Notes under the pieces: model-generated
Seen by the model: the letters and a program-made list of their open reading frames with translations, nothing else
Database searches by the model: none
What the model was told of the DNA's origin: nothing
Position numbers and translations under genes: made by a program
Assembly (NCBI GenBank): GCA_002428885.1
Contig: DIYE01000312.1
Span: 1 to 13,749, forward strand
Source: Alphaproteobacteria bacterium UBA6062
GTDB taxonomy: Bacteria; Pseudomonadota; Alphaproteobacteria; Sneathiellales; Sneathiellaceae
Reading direction: 5' to 3'
DNA: 13,749 nucleotides
In this document: piece after piece, positions 1 through 6,152 of the stretch
How positions within the stretch are numbered: position 1 is the stretch's first letter
Layout of the letters: the number at the start of each line of letters is the position of its first letter

Positions 1-470
1 AAGTGGTTACCCCGAAAGGAGCGGCAGACGAGCTTCGAGGCTATACGGCTGCGGACGAAGCCTGCGGTATTCTGTTCGGCAAGGAAAGCTGGGGGCTGTC
101 TAGCGAAGATGTTACCCTCGCGGATACGATTATCACCGTTCCGCTGAACCCGGACTTTTCCTCGATCAATCTTGCTCAGGCCGTTCTTCTGGTCGGCTAC
201 GAATGGTTCCAGGCGGCAGATGATACACCCGCAGCCGTCATGCGCAATGAAGAGCGGCTGGCAACCAAGGAAGAGCTTGGTCACCTTTTTAAACGGATTG
301 AAAACGAACTGGATGAACGGGGATATTTTGACCCGATCCAGGCCCGAAAATCGGCCATCCTCAAAAACATGCGGAATATGTTTCACCGTTTCAATCTGAT
401 GGAAACGGATATCCGGGCTTTGCAGGGAATTATCAAAGGGCTGTCGCAATCCAAAAAGCGGGACGAGTGA
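1..470 (+). CDS. trmJ: tRNA (cytidine/uridine-2'-O-)-methyltransferase TrmJ, C-terminal part (5' end outside window)
   Basis: This is the 3' part of a SPOUT (SpoU/TrmH) methyltransferase; the frame is open at the left edge, so the GTG at 3 is an internal valine rather than a start. Visible are the SAM-binding knot motifs of the family: FGKESWGLS (G-x-E-x-x-G-L), then a proline-rich strand (ITVPLNPDF) and INLAQAVLLVGYEW, the S/N-x-A-x-A...YE motif. The C-terminal helical extension (EELGHLFKRIENELDERGYF and a stretch around MRNMFHRFNLMETDIRALQGI) is the tail I associate with TrmJ rather than TrmL or TrmH. TrmJ methylates the 2'-hydroxyl of tRNA position 32 using SAM in the cytoplasm. No intrinsic terminator follows; the next gene starts 86 bases downstream. 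The family is secure; the exact paralogue is likely. Confidence 0.88.
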   Translation, partial: VVTPKGAADELRGYTAADEACGILFGKESWGLSSEDVTLADTIITVPLNPDFSSINLAQAVLLVGYEWFQAADDTPAAVMRNEERLATKEELGHLFKRIENELDERGYFDPIQARKSAILKNMRNMFHRFNLMETDIRALQGIIKGLSQSKKRDE

Positions 471-531
471 TATTTGACTAAAATGCGCTTCACTTTTTGA
501 CGGAAGTTTAGGGAAGCAGCGTTAGATTTCT

Positions 532-554
532 GGCCTTCAGGCTTAAGGAAGGTC
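532..554 (+). promoter_or_regulatory. Hairpin overlapping the Shine-Dalgarno of the DUF4034-like gene
   Basis: GGCCTTC (532-538) can pair with GAAGGTC (548-554) across a 9-base loop, giving seven pairs including one G-U. The right arm contains most of the ribosome binding site GGAAGG (547-552) of the gene starting at 557. It could lower or gate translation. It may be chance, since a purine-rich ribosome site often finds a pyrimidine partner nearby. Confidence 0.3.
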
Positions 555-556
555 AG

Positions 557-1804
557 ATGCGTATTCTCATTCTGTTATTTTTGGCTGTTTTTCTTGCTGT
601 GCCGCAGGGGTTGAAAGCAGATGCCAGAGGCATCCCGCTCTTCTATCCCAGAGAGCTTTTGAAATCCCATGAGTTTGATAAACTTGAGAGATTGGCAGGC
701 AAGCTCAATGACGGATATCTGGATGGCAGCGTCACTTACCGGGATTACTTCTGGTTCCATCAAACTCTTTGGAAAGATCAAGATCTATCCGCTCGCTGGC
801 TATCGGACGCCATGGATAAATGGGCTCTGGAAAGGCCGGACGCCGCCTATGGCCTGCTGATACGGGCGCGGTATCTGGTGAAACAGGGCTTCCGGGCGAG
901 AGGAAACCGCTGGTCTTCGGAAACGAAGAAGCATCAGTTTATGGAGATGGACCGTAATTTTTCTGCCGCCCATGAAGTGCTGGATAGGGGGTTGAAAATG
1001 CAACCTCTGGCGCTGATTGGTCATCTTCAAAAAATCGATATTTATAAAGCGTCGCGGCAGAAACCCAATCCGGGACCTCTGGGTTATGTGAAGACGCTTC
1101 CATCAAAAGTCCGGTCGCAAACGGCACTCTGGCGCGAGGCGCTTGCTGCAGCAACACCTCGCTGGGGTGGCCGGTATGAGACGATGCAGGCGGAAATTGA
1201 TACAACGATCCAGGCTGATATCCCGAGCTTACCGGAAAACGAAAAGCAGATCCTGGAAGATCTCATCATTTATGATCAAATGCTGAGAGCTCTTGCCAAT
1301 AGCGAATTTGAAGACGTTCTTGATCTTGCGGAAGGCAGTCTTGAACAGAAAACTGGGCATGGTGGTATTCATGTTCTGGCTGCTAATGCGGCTCAGCAAC
1401 TGAAAGAATATGATCGTTGCTTTGAAAATGCGGGGGATGGTACGAATTTGAGACCCTGGCGCGGGGAAGGCTGGTTAAGGCGTGGTGTCTGTGCCGTAAA
1501 GCTGAAGGATTGGCCGTCTGCAAAGGAAGCATTCCGATATCGCCTGGCAATCAGGGGAGGCAGTTCTGCCTATGATCTGTTCCAGCTTGGCGTCAGCCTT
1601 ATGTATCATCATGAATATGTCGATGCCTATTCTCTGTTTAAAGCAGCCGAGTCCACTCAACGGGGGTATGGCGAGTACACACACCGTTACGTTTCCTATA
1701 TTGAAAAAGATCAGCCTAGAAGCATTTCTTCAGGTGTTGCTAACCTCGATCAGATTATCGGTGAACTTTTTTACCGACCGGACGCATCCGATCTTATTAA
1801 TTAG
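557..1804 (+). CDS. Exported DUF4034-like protein with C-terminal TPR-like helices
   Basis: A 415-residue protein of unknown function. Residues 1-21 are a typical signal peptide (charged MR, a hydrophobic run, LKA or ADA before the cut), so the mature protein is probably periplasmic. Residues about 33-160 resemble the DUF4034 pattern as I remember it: a helix pair, then W89...P94, an A-R-Y segment at 104-106, RARG at 113-116 and an alanine-rich helix ending before PLA. Residues about 290-385 look like TPR-type helical repeats, with alternating aromatic and alanine positions around WPSAKEAFRYRLA and YVDAYSLFKAA. The start is fixed by GGAAGG at 547-552, four bases before the ATG. Neighbours give no functional clue: it is separated from trmJ by 86 bases and from the next gene by 125. 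The DUF4034 assignment is from memory of the family pattern and is tentative. Confidence 0.72.
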   Translation: MRILILLFLAVFLAVPQGLKADARGIPLFYPRELLKSHEFDKLERLAGKLNDGYLDGSVTYRDYFWFHQTLWKDQDLSARWLSDAMDKWALERPDAAYGLLIRARYLVKQGFRARGNRWSSETKKHQFMEMDRNFSAAHEVLDRGLKMQPLALIGHLQKIDIYKASRQKPNPGPLGYVKTLPSKVRSQTALWREALAAATPRWGGRYETMQAEIDTTIQADIPSLPENEKQILEDLIIYDQMLRALANSEFEDVLDLAEGSLEQKTGHGGIHVLAANAAQQLKEYDRCFENAGDGTNLRPWRGEGWLRRGVCAVKLKDWPSAKEAFRYRLAIRGGSSAYDLFQLGVSLMYHHEYVDAYSLFKAAESTQRGYGEYTHRYVSYIEKDQPRSISSGVANLDQIIGELFYRPDASDLIN

Positions 1805-1831
1805 TTGATTTATCTCTCCGGTATATCCTGC

Positions 1832-1912
1832 ATCGTATCAGGTTCAGGGAACATTTCTCCTATCAGGTTAATTATGTCGGAAAAGTTTATATTAGAAAGC
1901 CATTGATACGAT
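1832..1912. repeat. Cluster of TATCA-core direct and inverted repeats in the intergenic region
   Basis: The AT-rich gap before the UraD-like gene carries TATCAGGTT twice in direct orientation (1836-1844 and 1861-1869, 25 bases apart). It also carries a 9-base inverted pair, ATCGTATCA (1832-1840) and TGATACGAT (1904-1912). All three sites share a TATCA core, as expected of repeated half-sites for a regulator, though chance in AT-rich DNA is possible. Apart from a ten-codon open frame at 1874-1906, nothing else is seen in this 125-base gap. Confidence 0.35.
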
Positions 1913-1929
1913 TAATGTGATTTATTATC

Positions 1930-2454
1930 TTGCTACTTATGGGAGCAAGTTTAAAAATATTCCTTCAGGTATATGCTGATTTTATCAATAAATACAGCAG
2001 CATATACTATGAGTCAGACACACATTGGATTACGACAGCCTCTTTTAAAGATGGGTGTTTCCAGCCCTCGGAAGAACTTTCCAGGATCATGAAAGCTGTT
2101 GTTGAAAATGCTTCACGGGATCAGCAGGTAAGTCTGCTGAACGCTTATCCCGACCTTAGTTATAAGGTGCGGGATCTGAAGGCGCTGTCAAAGAATTCGC
2201 GAAATGAACAGCTTGGTGTGGGACTTGATCAATGCTCACCTGAAGAAGGGCTGGAGCTGGACGATCTCAATACCCGATATAAGGAAAAATTTGGCTTTCC
2301 GTTTATTATCGCCGTGCGAGGAGTTCGAAACCGCTACGATATTCTCAATGCCATGCGACAACGCATTAAAAATGATCAGGAAATGGAACTCCGGACCGCT
2401 CTGGAGCAAATCCATAAAATTGCTGGCTTTCGGTTAAGCGATCTGGATACCTGA
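1930..2454 (+). CDS. OHCU decarboxylase (UraD)-like protein, catalytic His replaced by Tyr
   Basis: This belongs to the 2-oxo-4-hydroxy-4-carboxy-5-ureidoimidazoline decarboxylase family, which performs the last stereospecific step of urate breakdown to S-allantoin. Family-like segments run in order: FINKYSSIYYES near residues 18-29 (normally followed by a Ser-Pro-Trp), RNEQLGVGLDQCSPEE, LNTRYKEKFGFPFIIAVRG and ELRTALEQIHKIAGFRLSDL. The usual His-Pro-x-L catalytic motif reads AYPDL; codon TAT at 2146-2148 puts Tyr where His is expected, and the Ser-Pro-Trp segment is also altered (SDTHW). The start is uncertain: TTG at 1930 or ATG at 1939, neither with a convincing ribosome site; a stop at 1918-1920 blocks further extension. 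Length (171-174 residues) is normal for the family. No uricase, HIU hydrolase or allantoinase lies nearby. The fold is likely right; decarboxylase activity is doubtful. Confidence 0.75.
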   Translation: MLLMGASLKIFLQVYADFINKYSSIYYESDTHWITTASFKDGCFQPSEELSRIMKAVVENASRDQQVSLLNAYPDLSYKVRDLKALSKNSRNEQLGVGLDQCSPEEGLELDDLNTRYKEKFGFPFIIAVRGVRNRYDILNAMRQRIKNDQEMELRTALEQIHKIAGFRLSDLDT

Positions 2455-2461
2455 CCCTTGC

Positions 2462-2477
2462 GACAGATATTTCTGTC
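2462..2477. promoter_or_regulatory. 16-base palindrome upstream of the alpha/beta hydrolase gene
   Basis: GACAGA and TCTGTC form perfect 6-base arms around a TATT centre, 73 bases before the hydrolase start and just after the UraD-like stop. No T-run follows on either strand, so it is a poor intrinsic terminator. It is a candidate operator, or a small hairpin at the end of the upstream transcript. Confidence 0.35.
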
Positions 2478-2550
2478 AGCCGTAAAAAAACTTCCAACAT
2501 TCATGTATTCTGATTACACATAGATACGCCATTCAAATAAGGACAATAAG

Positions 2551-3450
2551 ATGATGGATATCACTCACGGATTTGCGGATCTGGATGACGTGACGCTGCA
2601 TTATGCGGAAGCCGGAGCCGGGAATAAGGAATTGGTCATCCTGCTGCATGGTTTTCCGGAATTTTGGTATACGTGGCGAAAACAGATTCCTGTCCTGGGT
2701 GAGAAATATCATGCCGTGGCACCTGATATGCGGGGCTATAACCTGTCAGACAAGCCTGAAGGACTGGAAGCCTATCGTATTCCTCATTTGATTAAGGATG
2801 TGGTTTCCCTTGCCCGGCATTTTGGCCATGAGCGCTTCTATCTCGCCTCTCATGACTGGGGGGCGGCGGTCGCCTGGTCGGTTGCCTTGGCGGTTCCGGA
2901 TCTTGTTAAAGGTCTGACGGTGCTAAACGGTCCGCACCCCTATATTTTCTCGAAACTTCTGGAAGAAGATGAAACCCAGATCCGAAACAGTCAGTATATG
3001 GCGGATTTCCGGGAGGAGGGGATCGAGAAGAAGCTGCTTGCGGACAACTGCGACTGGCTCTGGAACTGGACATTTGCCGGGCATTTTAAAAAGGGACTGA
3101 TGACGGAAGAGGACCGGTCCGCTTACCTTGAAGCCTGGCAAAAGCCGGGCGCCCTGACAGCCATGTTGAATTATTATCGAGCATCGCCTTTAACACCGCG
3201 GCCAAAGTCGGGAGATCTGAAAGGCCTGGACCTGGAACCCGCCCAGTTTGTGGTTAAAGTCCCGACACTCGTTGTGTGGGGAGAAAAAGACCATGCTCTC
3301 ATTCCGGCGAATATTGATGGGATAGAGGAATTGGTCCCTGATCTGAAGTTGGTTCGATTGCCAGAGGTAACGCACTGGGTAACCCATGAAGATCCGGATC
3401 GGGTTTCCGGGGAAATTCTTGATTTTCTTCAAGAGCTTGAAATGCGCTGA
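2551..3450 (+). CDS. Alpha/beta hydrolase, epoxide hydrolase / haloalkane dehalogenase-like
   Basis: A 299-residue soluble hydrolase of the alpha/beta fold. The oxyanion motif HGFPEFWYTW (33-42), the GY-x-x-SDKP segment (62-69), and the nucleophile elbow SHDWGA with Asp102 as nucleophile place it in the epoxide hydrolase / haloacid or haloalkane dehalogenase branch, which uses aspartate rather than serine. The acid is probably Asp247 (WGEKDHAL) and the base His275 (VTHWV). Tyr209 in the cap domain (NYYR) fits the epoxide-ring-activating tyrosine, which favours epoxide hydrolase over dehalogenase; a second lid tyrosine is likely but not assigned with confidence. The length is normal. AAGGA at 2539-2543 serves the ATG at 2551; a second ATG at 2554 would also work. 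The substrate cannot be read from sequence, and the gene stands alone between unrelated neighbours. Confidence 0.87.
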   Translation: MMDITHGFADLDDVTLHYAEAGAGNKELVILLHGFPEFWYTWRKQIPVLGEKYHAVAPDMRGYNLSDKPEGLEAYRIPHLIKDVVSLARHFGHERFYLASHDWGAAVAWSVALAVPDLVKGLTVLNGPHPYIFSKLLEEDETQIRNSQYMADFREEGIEKKLLADNCDWLWNWTFAGHFKKGLMTEEDRSAYLEAWQKPGALTAMLNYYRASPLTPRPKSGDLKGLDLEPAQFVVKVPTLVVWGEKDHALIPANIDGIEELVPDLKLVRLPEVTHWVTHEDPDRVSGEILDFLQELEMR

Positions 3451-3468
3451 AAAGAGGGATAAAGGCGG

Positions 3469-3496
3469 TTGACAGGGGGCGGAACATGAGTATAGT
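3469..3496 (+). promoter_or_regulatory. Sigma70-type promoter of rpsD
   Basis: TTGACA (3469-3474) and TATAGT (3491-3496) are separated by 16 bases, a perfect -35 and a 5-of-6 -10 element, in the gap just after the hydrolase stop. Transcription would start near 3503, leaving a leader of about 50 bases before rpsD. This is by far the best promoter in the window and fits a highly expressed ribosomal gene. Confidence 0.8.
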
Positions 3497-3555
3497 GCGC
3501 GTCTTGTGCAAGCCTCGTCGGCATGCCTTATCCTTTACATATTGGAATAAGACTT

Positions 3556-4173
3556 ATGAGTAAACGTATTCAAGCCAAATACAAAATTGATCGCCGCATG
3601 GGCGAAAATATCTGGGGTCGTCCGAAGAGCCCTGTTAATTCCCGCGAATACGGACCGGGCCAGCATGGTCAGAGCCGCCGCGGCAAGCTCTCCGACTTCG
3701 GTATTCACCTGCGTGCCAAACAGAAGCTGAAAGGCTACTACGGTAACATCACCGAGAAATCTTTCCGCCGCCTGTACACCGAAGCCGTTCGTCTGAAAGG
3801 CGATACATCCGAAAATCTCATCGGTCTGCTGGAGCGTCGTCTGGATGCTGTTGTCTACCGCATGAAATTCGTACCGACTGTTTTCGCTGCCCGTCAGTTC
3901 GTCAACCACGGTCATGTTACCGTCAACGGTAAAAAAGTGAATATCGCTTCTTACCAGGTCAAGCCGGGTGACGTTATTGAGGTTCGTCAGAAATCCAAGC
4001 AGATGGCTCTGGTTCTCGAAGCAACTGCCAGCGCAGAACGCGAAGTTCCGGAATATATGGATGTTGATCATAAAGCCATGAAAGGCACGTTCAACACAAT
4101 TCCGAGCCTGTCAGATGTTCCTTATCCGGTTGTGATGGAACCGAACCTGATCGTCGAATTCTACTCTCGCTAA
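3556..4173 (+). CDS. rpsD: 30S ribosomal protein S4
   Basis: Primary 16S rRNA-binding protein that nucleates assembly of the 30S body and contributes to decoding fidelity. The start is the ATG at 3556 (MSKRIQAKYKIDRRMGEN), which gives the usual 205 residues; an ATG at 3523 in the same frame would add 11 residues not found in the family. A GGAA at 3544-3547 lies upstream. The N-terminal domain has no cysteines, so this is the zinc-free form of S4. Residues about 93-155 are the S4 RNA-binding domain (LERRLDAVVYRMKF, FVNHGHVTVNGKKV). The gene is monocistronic, with its own promoter (3469-3496) and terminator (4193-4224), rather than being part of the alpha ribosomal operon as in enterics. The 5' leader is a place to look for S4 autoregulation, but I see no recognised pseudoknot. 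Confidence 0.98.
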   Translation: MSKRIQAKYKIDRRMGENIWGRPKSPVNSREYGPGQHGQSRRGKLSDFGIHLRAKQKLKGYYGNITEKSFRRLYTEAVRLKGDTSENLIGLLERRLDAVVYRMKFVPTVFAARQFVNHGHVTVNGKKVNIASYQVKPGDVIEVRQKSKQMALVLEATASAEREVPEYMDVDHKAMKGTFNTIPSLSDVPYPVVMEPNLIVEFYSR

Positions 4174-4192
4174 CTGCTGCGGGACACCAATC

Positions 4193-4225
4193 AAAAAAGC
4201 CGCTCCGGTTGGGGCGGCTTTTTTT
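4193..4225 (+). terminator. Intrinsic terminator after rpsD
   Basis: AAAAAAGCCGCTCC (4193-4206) pairs with GGGGCGGCTTTTTT (4211-4224) around a GGTT loop, with one G-U pair and a run of seven T (4219-4225). The A-run on the other side gives some potential in the reverse direction, but no minus-strand gene ends here. Confidence 0.93.
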
Positions 4226-4273
4226 ATGCTCTAGTGATATTCGTTAACTTGAAGCTTTCATCAAGGCCGGTTA

Positions 4274-4297
4274 CCTATTGATGAATTCAATAGGGGG
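4274..4297 (+). promoter_or_regulatory. Perfect 8-bp hairpin covering the Shine-Dalgarno of the TerC-family gene
   Basis: CCTATTGA (4274-4281) and TCAATAGG (4287-4294) are exact inverted repeats around a TGAAT loop. The right arm ends inside the ribosome binding site AGGGGG (4292-4297), ten bases before the ATG at 4308. A weaker pair, CTTGA (4248-4252) and TCAAG (4261-4265), lies just upstream. The layout would suit translational gating, or the dyad could be a protein operator. The yybP-ykoY manganese riboswitch that precedes some TerC genes is not apparent here; the leader is only about 80 bases. Confidence 0.45.
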
Positions 4298-4307
4298 AAA
4301 TTAACGC

Positions 4308-5045
4308 ATGGAATTCCTGACAGTTCTAGCACAACCGGAAGCGATTATTGCGCTTCTGACACTGATTGTCATGGAGGTTGTTCTGGGGATCGACAACCTT
4401 ATTTTTGTCTCCATTCTCAGCAATAAACTGCCGCCGCATCAGCAGAAGACGGCACGGATGGTCGGAATCGGCCTGGCCATGATTATGCGGCTCGGGCTGT
4501 TGTCAGTGATTACCATTATTGTCGGATTGACGGAGCCGGTCTTCACGGTGCTGGAACAGTCTTTCTCCTGGCGGGATATCATTATGCTGGCCGGTGGGTT
4601 GTTCCTGGTCTGGAAAGCCACGACGGAAATCAAACATCACGTGGAAGGTGGTGACGAGGAGGCGGGTAGCAAGACCGGTGTTCAGGTCAGTTTTGCCGCT
4701 GCCGTTACGCAGATTATCCTGCTGGATATTGTTTTCTCCGTCGATAGTATTATCACGGCCGTTGGCATGACGGATGAGATTGTCATTATGGTTATTGCCG
4801 TGGTGGTTGCAGTGACCATTATGATGGTTGCGGCCAATCCGCTTTCCGAGTTCATCTCCCGGAACCCGACCGTTGTTATGCTGGCCCTTGGTTTCCTGTT
4901 GATGATCGGCATGACGCTGATTGCAGAAGGCTTCGGTGCCCATGTGCCAAAAGGTTATCTTTATGCTGCTATGGCTTTCTCCGCAGGTGTTGAACTGCTC
5001 AATACGTTGGCACGGCGGGCTAAGCGTAAAAAGAAAGAAGCATAA
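4308..5045 (+). CDS. TerC-family integral membrane protein
   Basis: A 245-residue multi-spanning protein of the TerC family, some members of which export manganese or load it onto extracytoplasmic enzymes. The two family signatures are present: EVVLGIDNLIF with Glu23, Asp29 and Asn30 in the first membrane segment, and DIVFSVDSI with Asp140 and Asp146 in a later one; these acidic residues probably bind the metal. About seven hydrophobic segments are visible, with a charged loop near 106-124 and a basic tail (RRAKRKKKEA). It ends at the membrane domain, so it lacks the CBS and transporter-associated C-terminal domains of the longer YoaE-type members. AGGGGG at 4292-4297 is the ribosome site, partly inside a hairpin. 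Metal specificity and direction are inferred from the family only. Confidence 0.9.
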   Translation: MEFLTVLAQPEAIIALLTLIVMEVVLGIDNLIFVSILSNKLPPHQQKTARMVGIGLAMIMRLGLLSVITIIVGLTEPVFTVLEQSFSWRDIIMLAGGLFLVWKATTEIKHHVEGGDEEAGSKTGVQVSFAAAVTQIILLDIVFSVDSIITAVGMTDEIVIMVIAVVVAVTIMMVAANPLSEFISRNPTVVMLALGFLLMIGMTLIAEGFGAHVPKGYLYAAMAFSAGVELLNTLARRAKRKKKEA

Positions 5046-5064
5046 TGGGTAAAAAGAGACTGCA

Positions 5065-5478
5065 ATGACTTCCAGGATGACGGGTGCCTGTTTATGCGGC
5101 GCGGTAACTTTTGAAATTGACGGTGACTTTGACAGTTTTTTTCTGTGTCATTGTACGCGATGCCAGAAAGGAACCGGGACGGCTCACGCCGCCAATCTGT
5201 TTTCCTCATCGGCGTCACTTGCCTGGCTATCAGGAGAAGAGCAGATCAAGAGTTTCCAGCTCCCCGAAACACGTCATAGACGGGATTTCTGCACTGGATG
5301 TGGATCGCCGGTTCCAAGCCTTCAGATGAAGGGTGCCTTGCTGGTTGTGCCGGCCGGAAGCCTAGAAGGTGAGGTTTCAATCCGGCCTGACTCTCATATT
5401 TGTGTATCCGACAGTTCGAGCTGGAGTCTTGATCCGGAAAATATTCCAAAAATTCAAGGACTGCCCGGCGCGGATTAG
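5065..5478 (+). CDS. GFA / CENP-V family zinc-binding protein
   Basis: A 137-residue protein of the family named after glutathione-dependent formaldehyde-activating enzyme (Gfa). Zinc ligands appear in the family order: C9-x-C11 in GACLCGAVTF, C28-x-C30-x-x-C33 in LCHCTRCQKGTG, and C76-x-x-C79 in FCTGCGSPV. Most members have no proven reaction, and the link to formaldehyde is doubtful for the family as a whole. The gene begins 19 bases after the TerC stop, so read-through from that gene is likely, but no functional connection is evident. The ribosome site is weak (AGAGA at 5055-5059 for the ATG at 5065); an ATG at 5077, immediately before GACLCG, is an alternative start. It converges with purN, leaving 26 bases between stops. 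Confidence 0.85.
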   Translation: MTSRMTGACLCGAVTFEIDGDFDSFFLCHCTRCQKGTGTAHAANLFSSSASLAWLSGEEQIKSFQLPETRHRRDFCTGCGSPVPSLQMKGALLVVPAGSLEGEVSIRPDSHICVSDSSSWSLDPENIPKIQGLPGAD

Positions 5479-5499
5479 GCCTCATACGGCCTGGAACTT
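5477..5499 (+). terminator. Possible weak terminator between converging genes
   Basis: AGGCC (5477-5481) and GGCCT (5488-5492) form a 5-bp GC-rich stem with a 6-base loop, overlapping the GFA-family stop codon. It is followed by GGAAC and a short T-run from 5498. The stem is short and the T-run is displaced, so activity is uncertain. Confidence 0.35.
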
Positions 5500-5504
5500 T
5501 TGCT

Positions 5505-6152
5505 TCAGTCTTTTACAGACGGGTTGGTGAGGGAGGCCTCAGGCTCCGGTGCGTCGGTGATCCGGGCAACAGAGCCATGGATCTTCACGCGACGTTCCCC
5601 CATAAGGCGGAGGGCGAGGGGGTAGATCCTGTGTTCCTGTTCCAGGATACGGGCGGCCAGTGTTTCCGGTGTATCTTCCTGCAAAATGGGGACGACGGCC
5701 TGCGCGATAATGGGGCCGTCATCCATTTCCGGACGGACCACATGAACCGTGCAGCCGGTGAAGCGCGCACCGGATTCAATGGCACGTTCATGCACATGAA
5801 GGCCTTTGAAAGCCGGTAGCAATGACGGATGAATGTTGATAATCCGGTCCCGCCAGCGATTGACGAATTCCGGGGTAAGCAGCCGCATAAATCCGGCAAG
5901 GCAGATCAGGTCGATCTGCTGTTCTTCCAGATAGGCACTGACGGCTTCGTCAAAATCTTCGCGATTTTCAAAATCCCGGTGATTGATCACCTGGGTCGGA
6001 ATATTGTGTGCTTTTGCGAAATCAAGTCCGGCGGCATCCGGGTTGTTGGACAGGATTGTGACGATTTCGGCCGGAAAGTCCTCTTCCTGGCAGGCTCGGA
6101 CGAGAGCCTGCATATTGGACCCTCTTGAGGAGATAAGAACCGCTACTTTCAC
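5505..6152 (-). CDS. purN: Phosphoribosylglycinamide formyltransferase
   Basis: Step 3 of de novo purine synthesis: transfers a formyl group from 10-formyltetrahydrofolate to GAR, giving FGAR, in the cytoplasm. The N-terminus (VAVLISSRGSNMQAL) is the phosphate-binding segment. The catalytic triad is at Asn106 and His108 (INIHPSLLPAFKG) and Asp144 (EMDDGPII), the same numbers as in the E. coli enzyme, so the alignment is gap-free to that point. The length (215) is normal; the last 15 or so residues are a family-variable tail. Its ATG (6152-6150) overlaps the purM TGA in an ATGA, so translation is probably coupled to purM. This is the folate-dependent enzyme, not the formate-dependent PurT. Confidence 0.97.
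   Translation of the reverse strand: MKVAVLISSRGSNMQALVRACQEEDFPAEIVTILSNNPDAAGLDFAKAHNIPTQVINHRDFENREDFDEAVSAYLEEQQIDLICLAGFMRLLTPEFVNRWRDRIINIHPSLLPAFKGLHVHERAIESGARFTGCTVHVVRPEMDDGPIIAQAVVPILQEDTPETLAARILEQEHRIYPLALRLMGERRVKIHGSVARITDAPEPEASLTNPSVKD

Noticed and set aside
1874..1906. A ten-codon open frame in the gap before the UraD-like gene
   Set aside because: Too short and without a ribosome site; no evidence that it is a leader peptide.
3523..3555. An earlier rpsD start at 3523
   Set aside because: It would add 11 residues absent from S4 proteins; the ATG at 3556 gives the standard MSKR N-terminus and 205 residues.
3535..4071. A 178-codon minus-strand frame over rpsD
   Set aside because: It is a shadow of the S4 gene produced by its codon bias, with no family resemblance.
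4226..4307. A yybP-ykoY manganese riboswitch before the TerC-family gene
   Set aside because: The leader is only about 80 bases and I do not see the conserved loops of that riboswitch; only simple hairpins are present.
4503..4943. A 146-codon minus-strand frame over the TerC-family gene
   Set aside because: The product is rich in His, Asn and Asp, as expected when Val/Ile/Met-rich membrane codons are read backwards; no ribosome site or family match.
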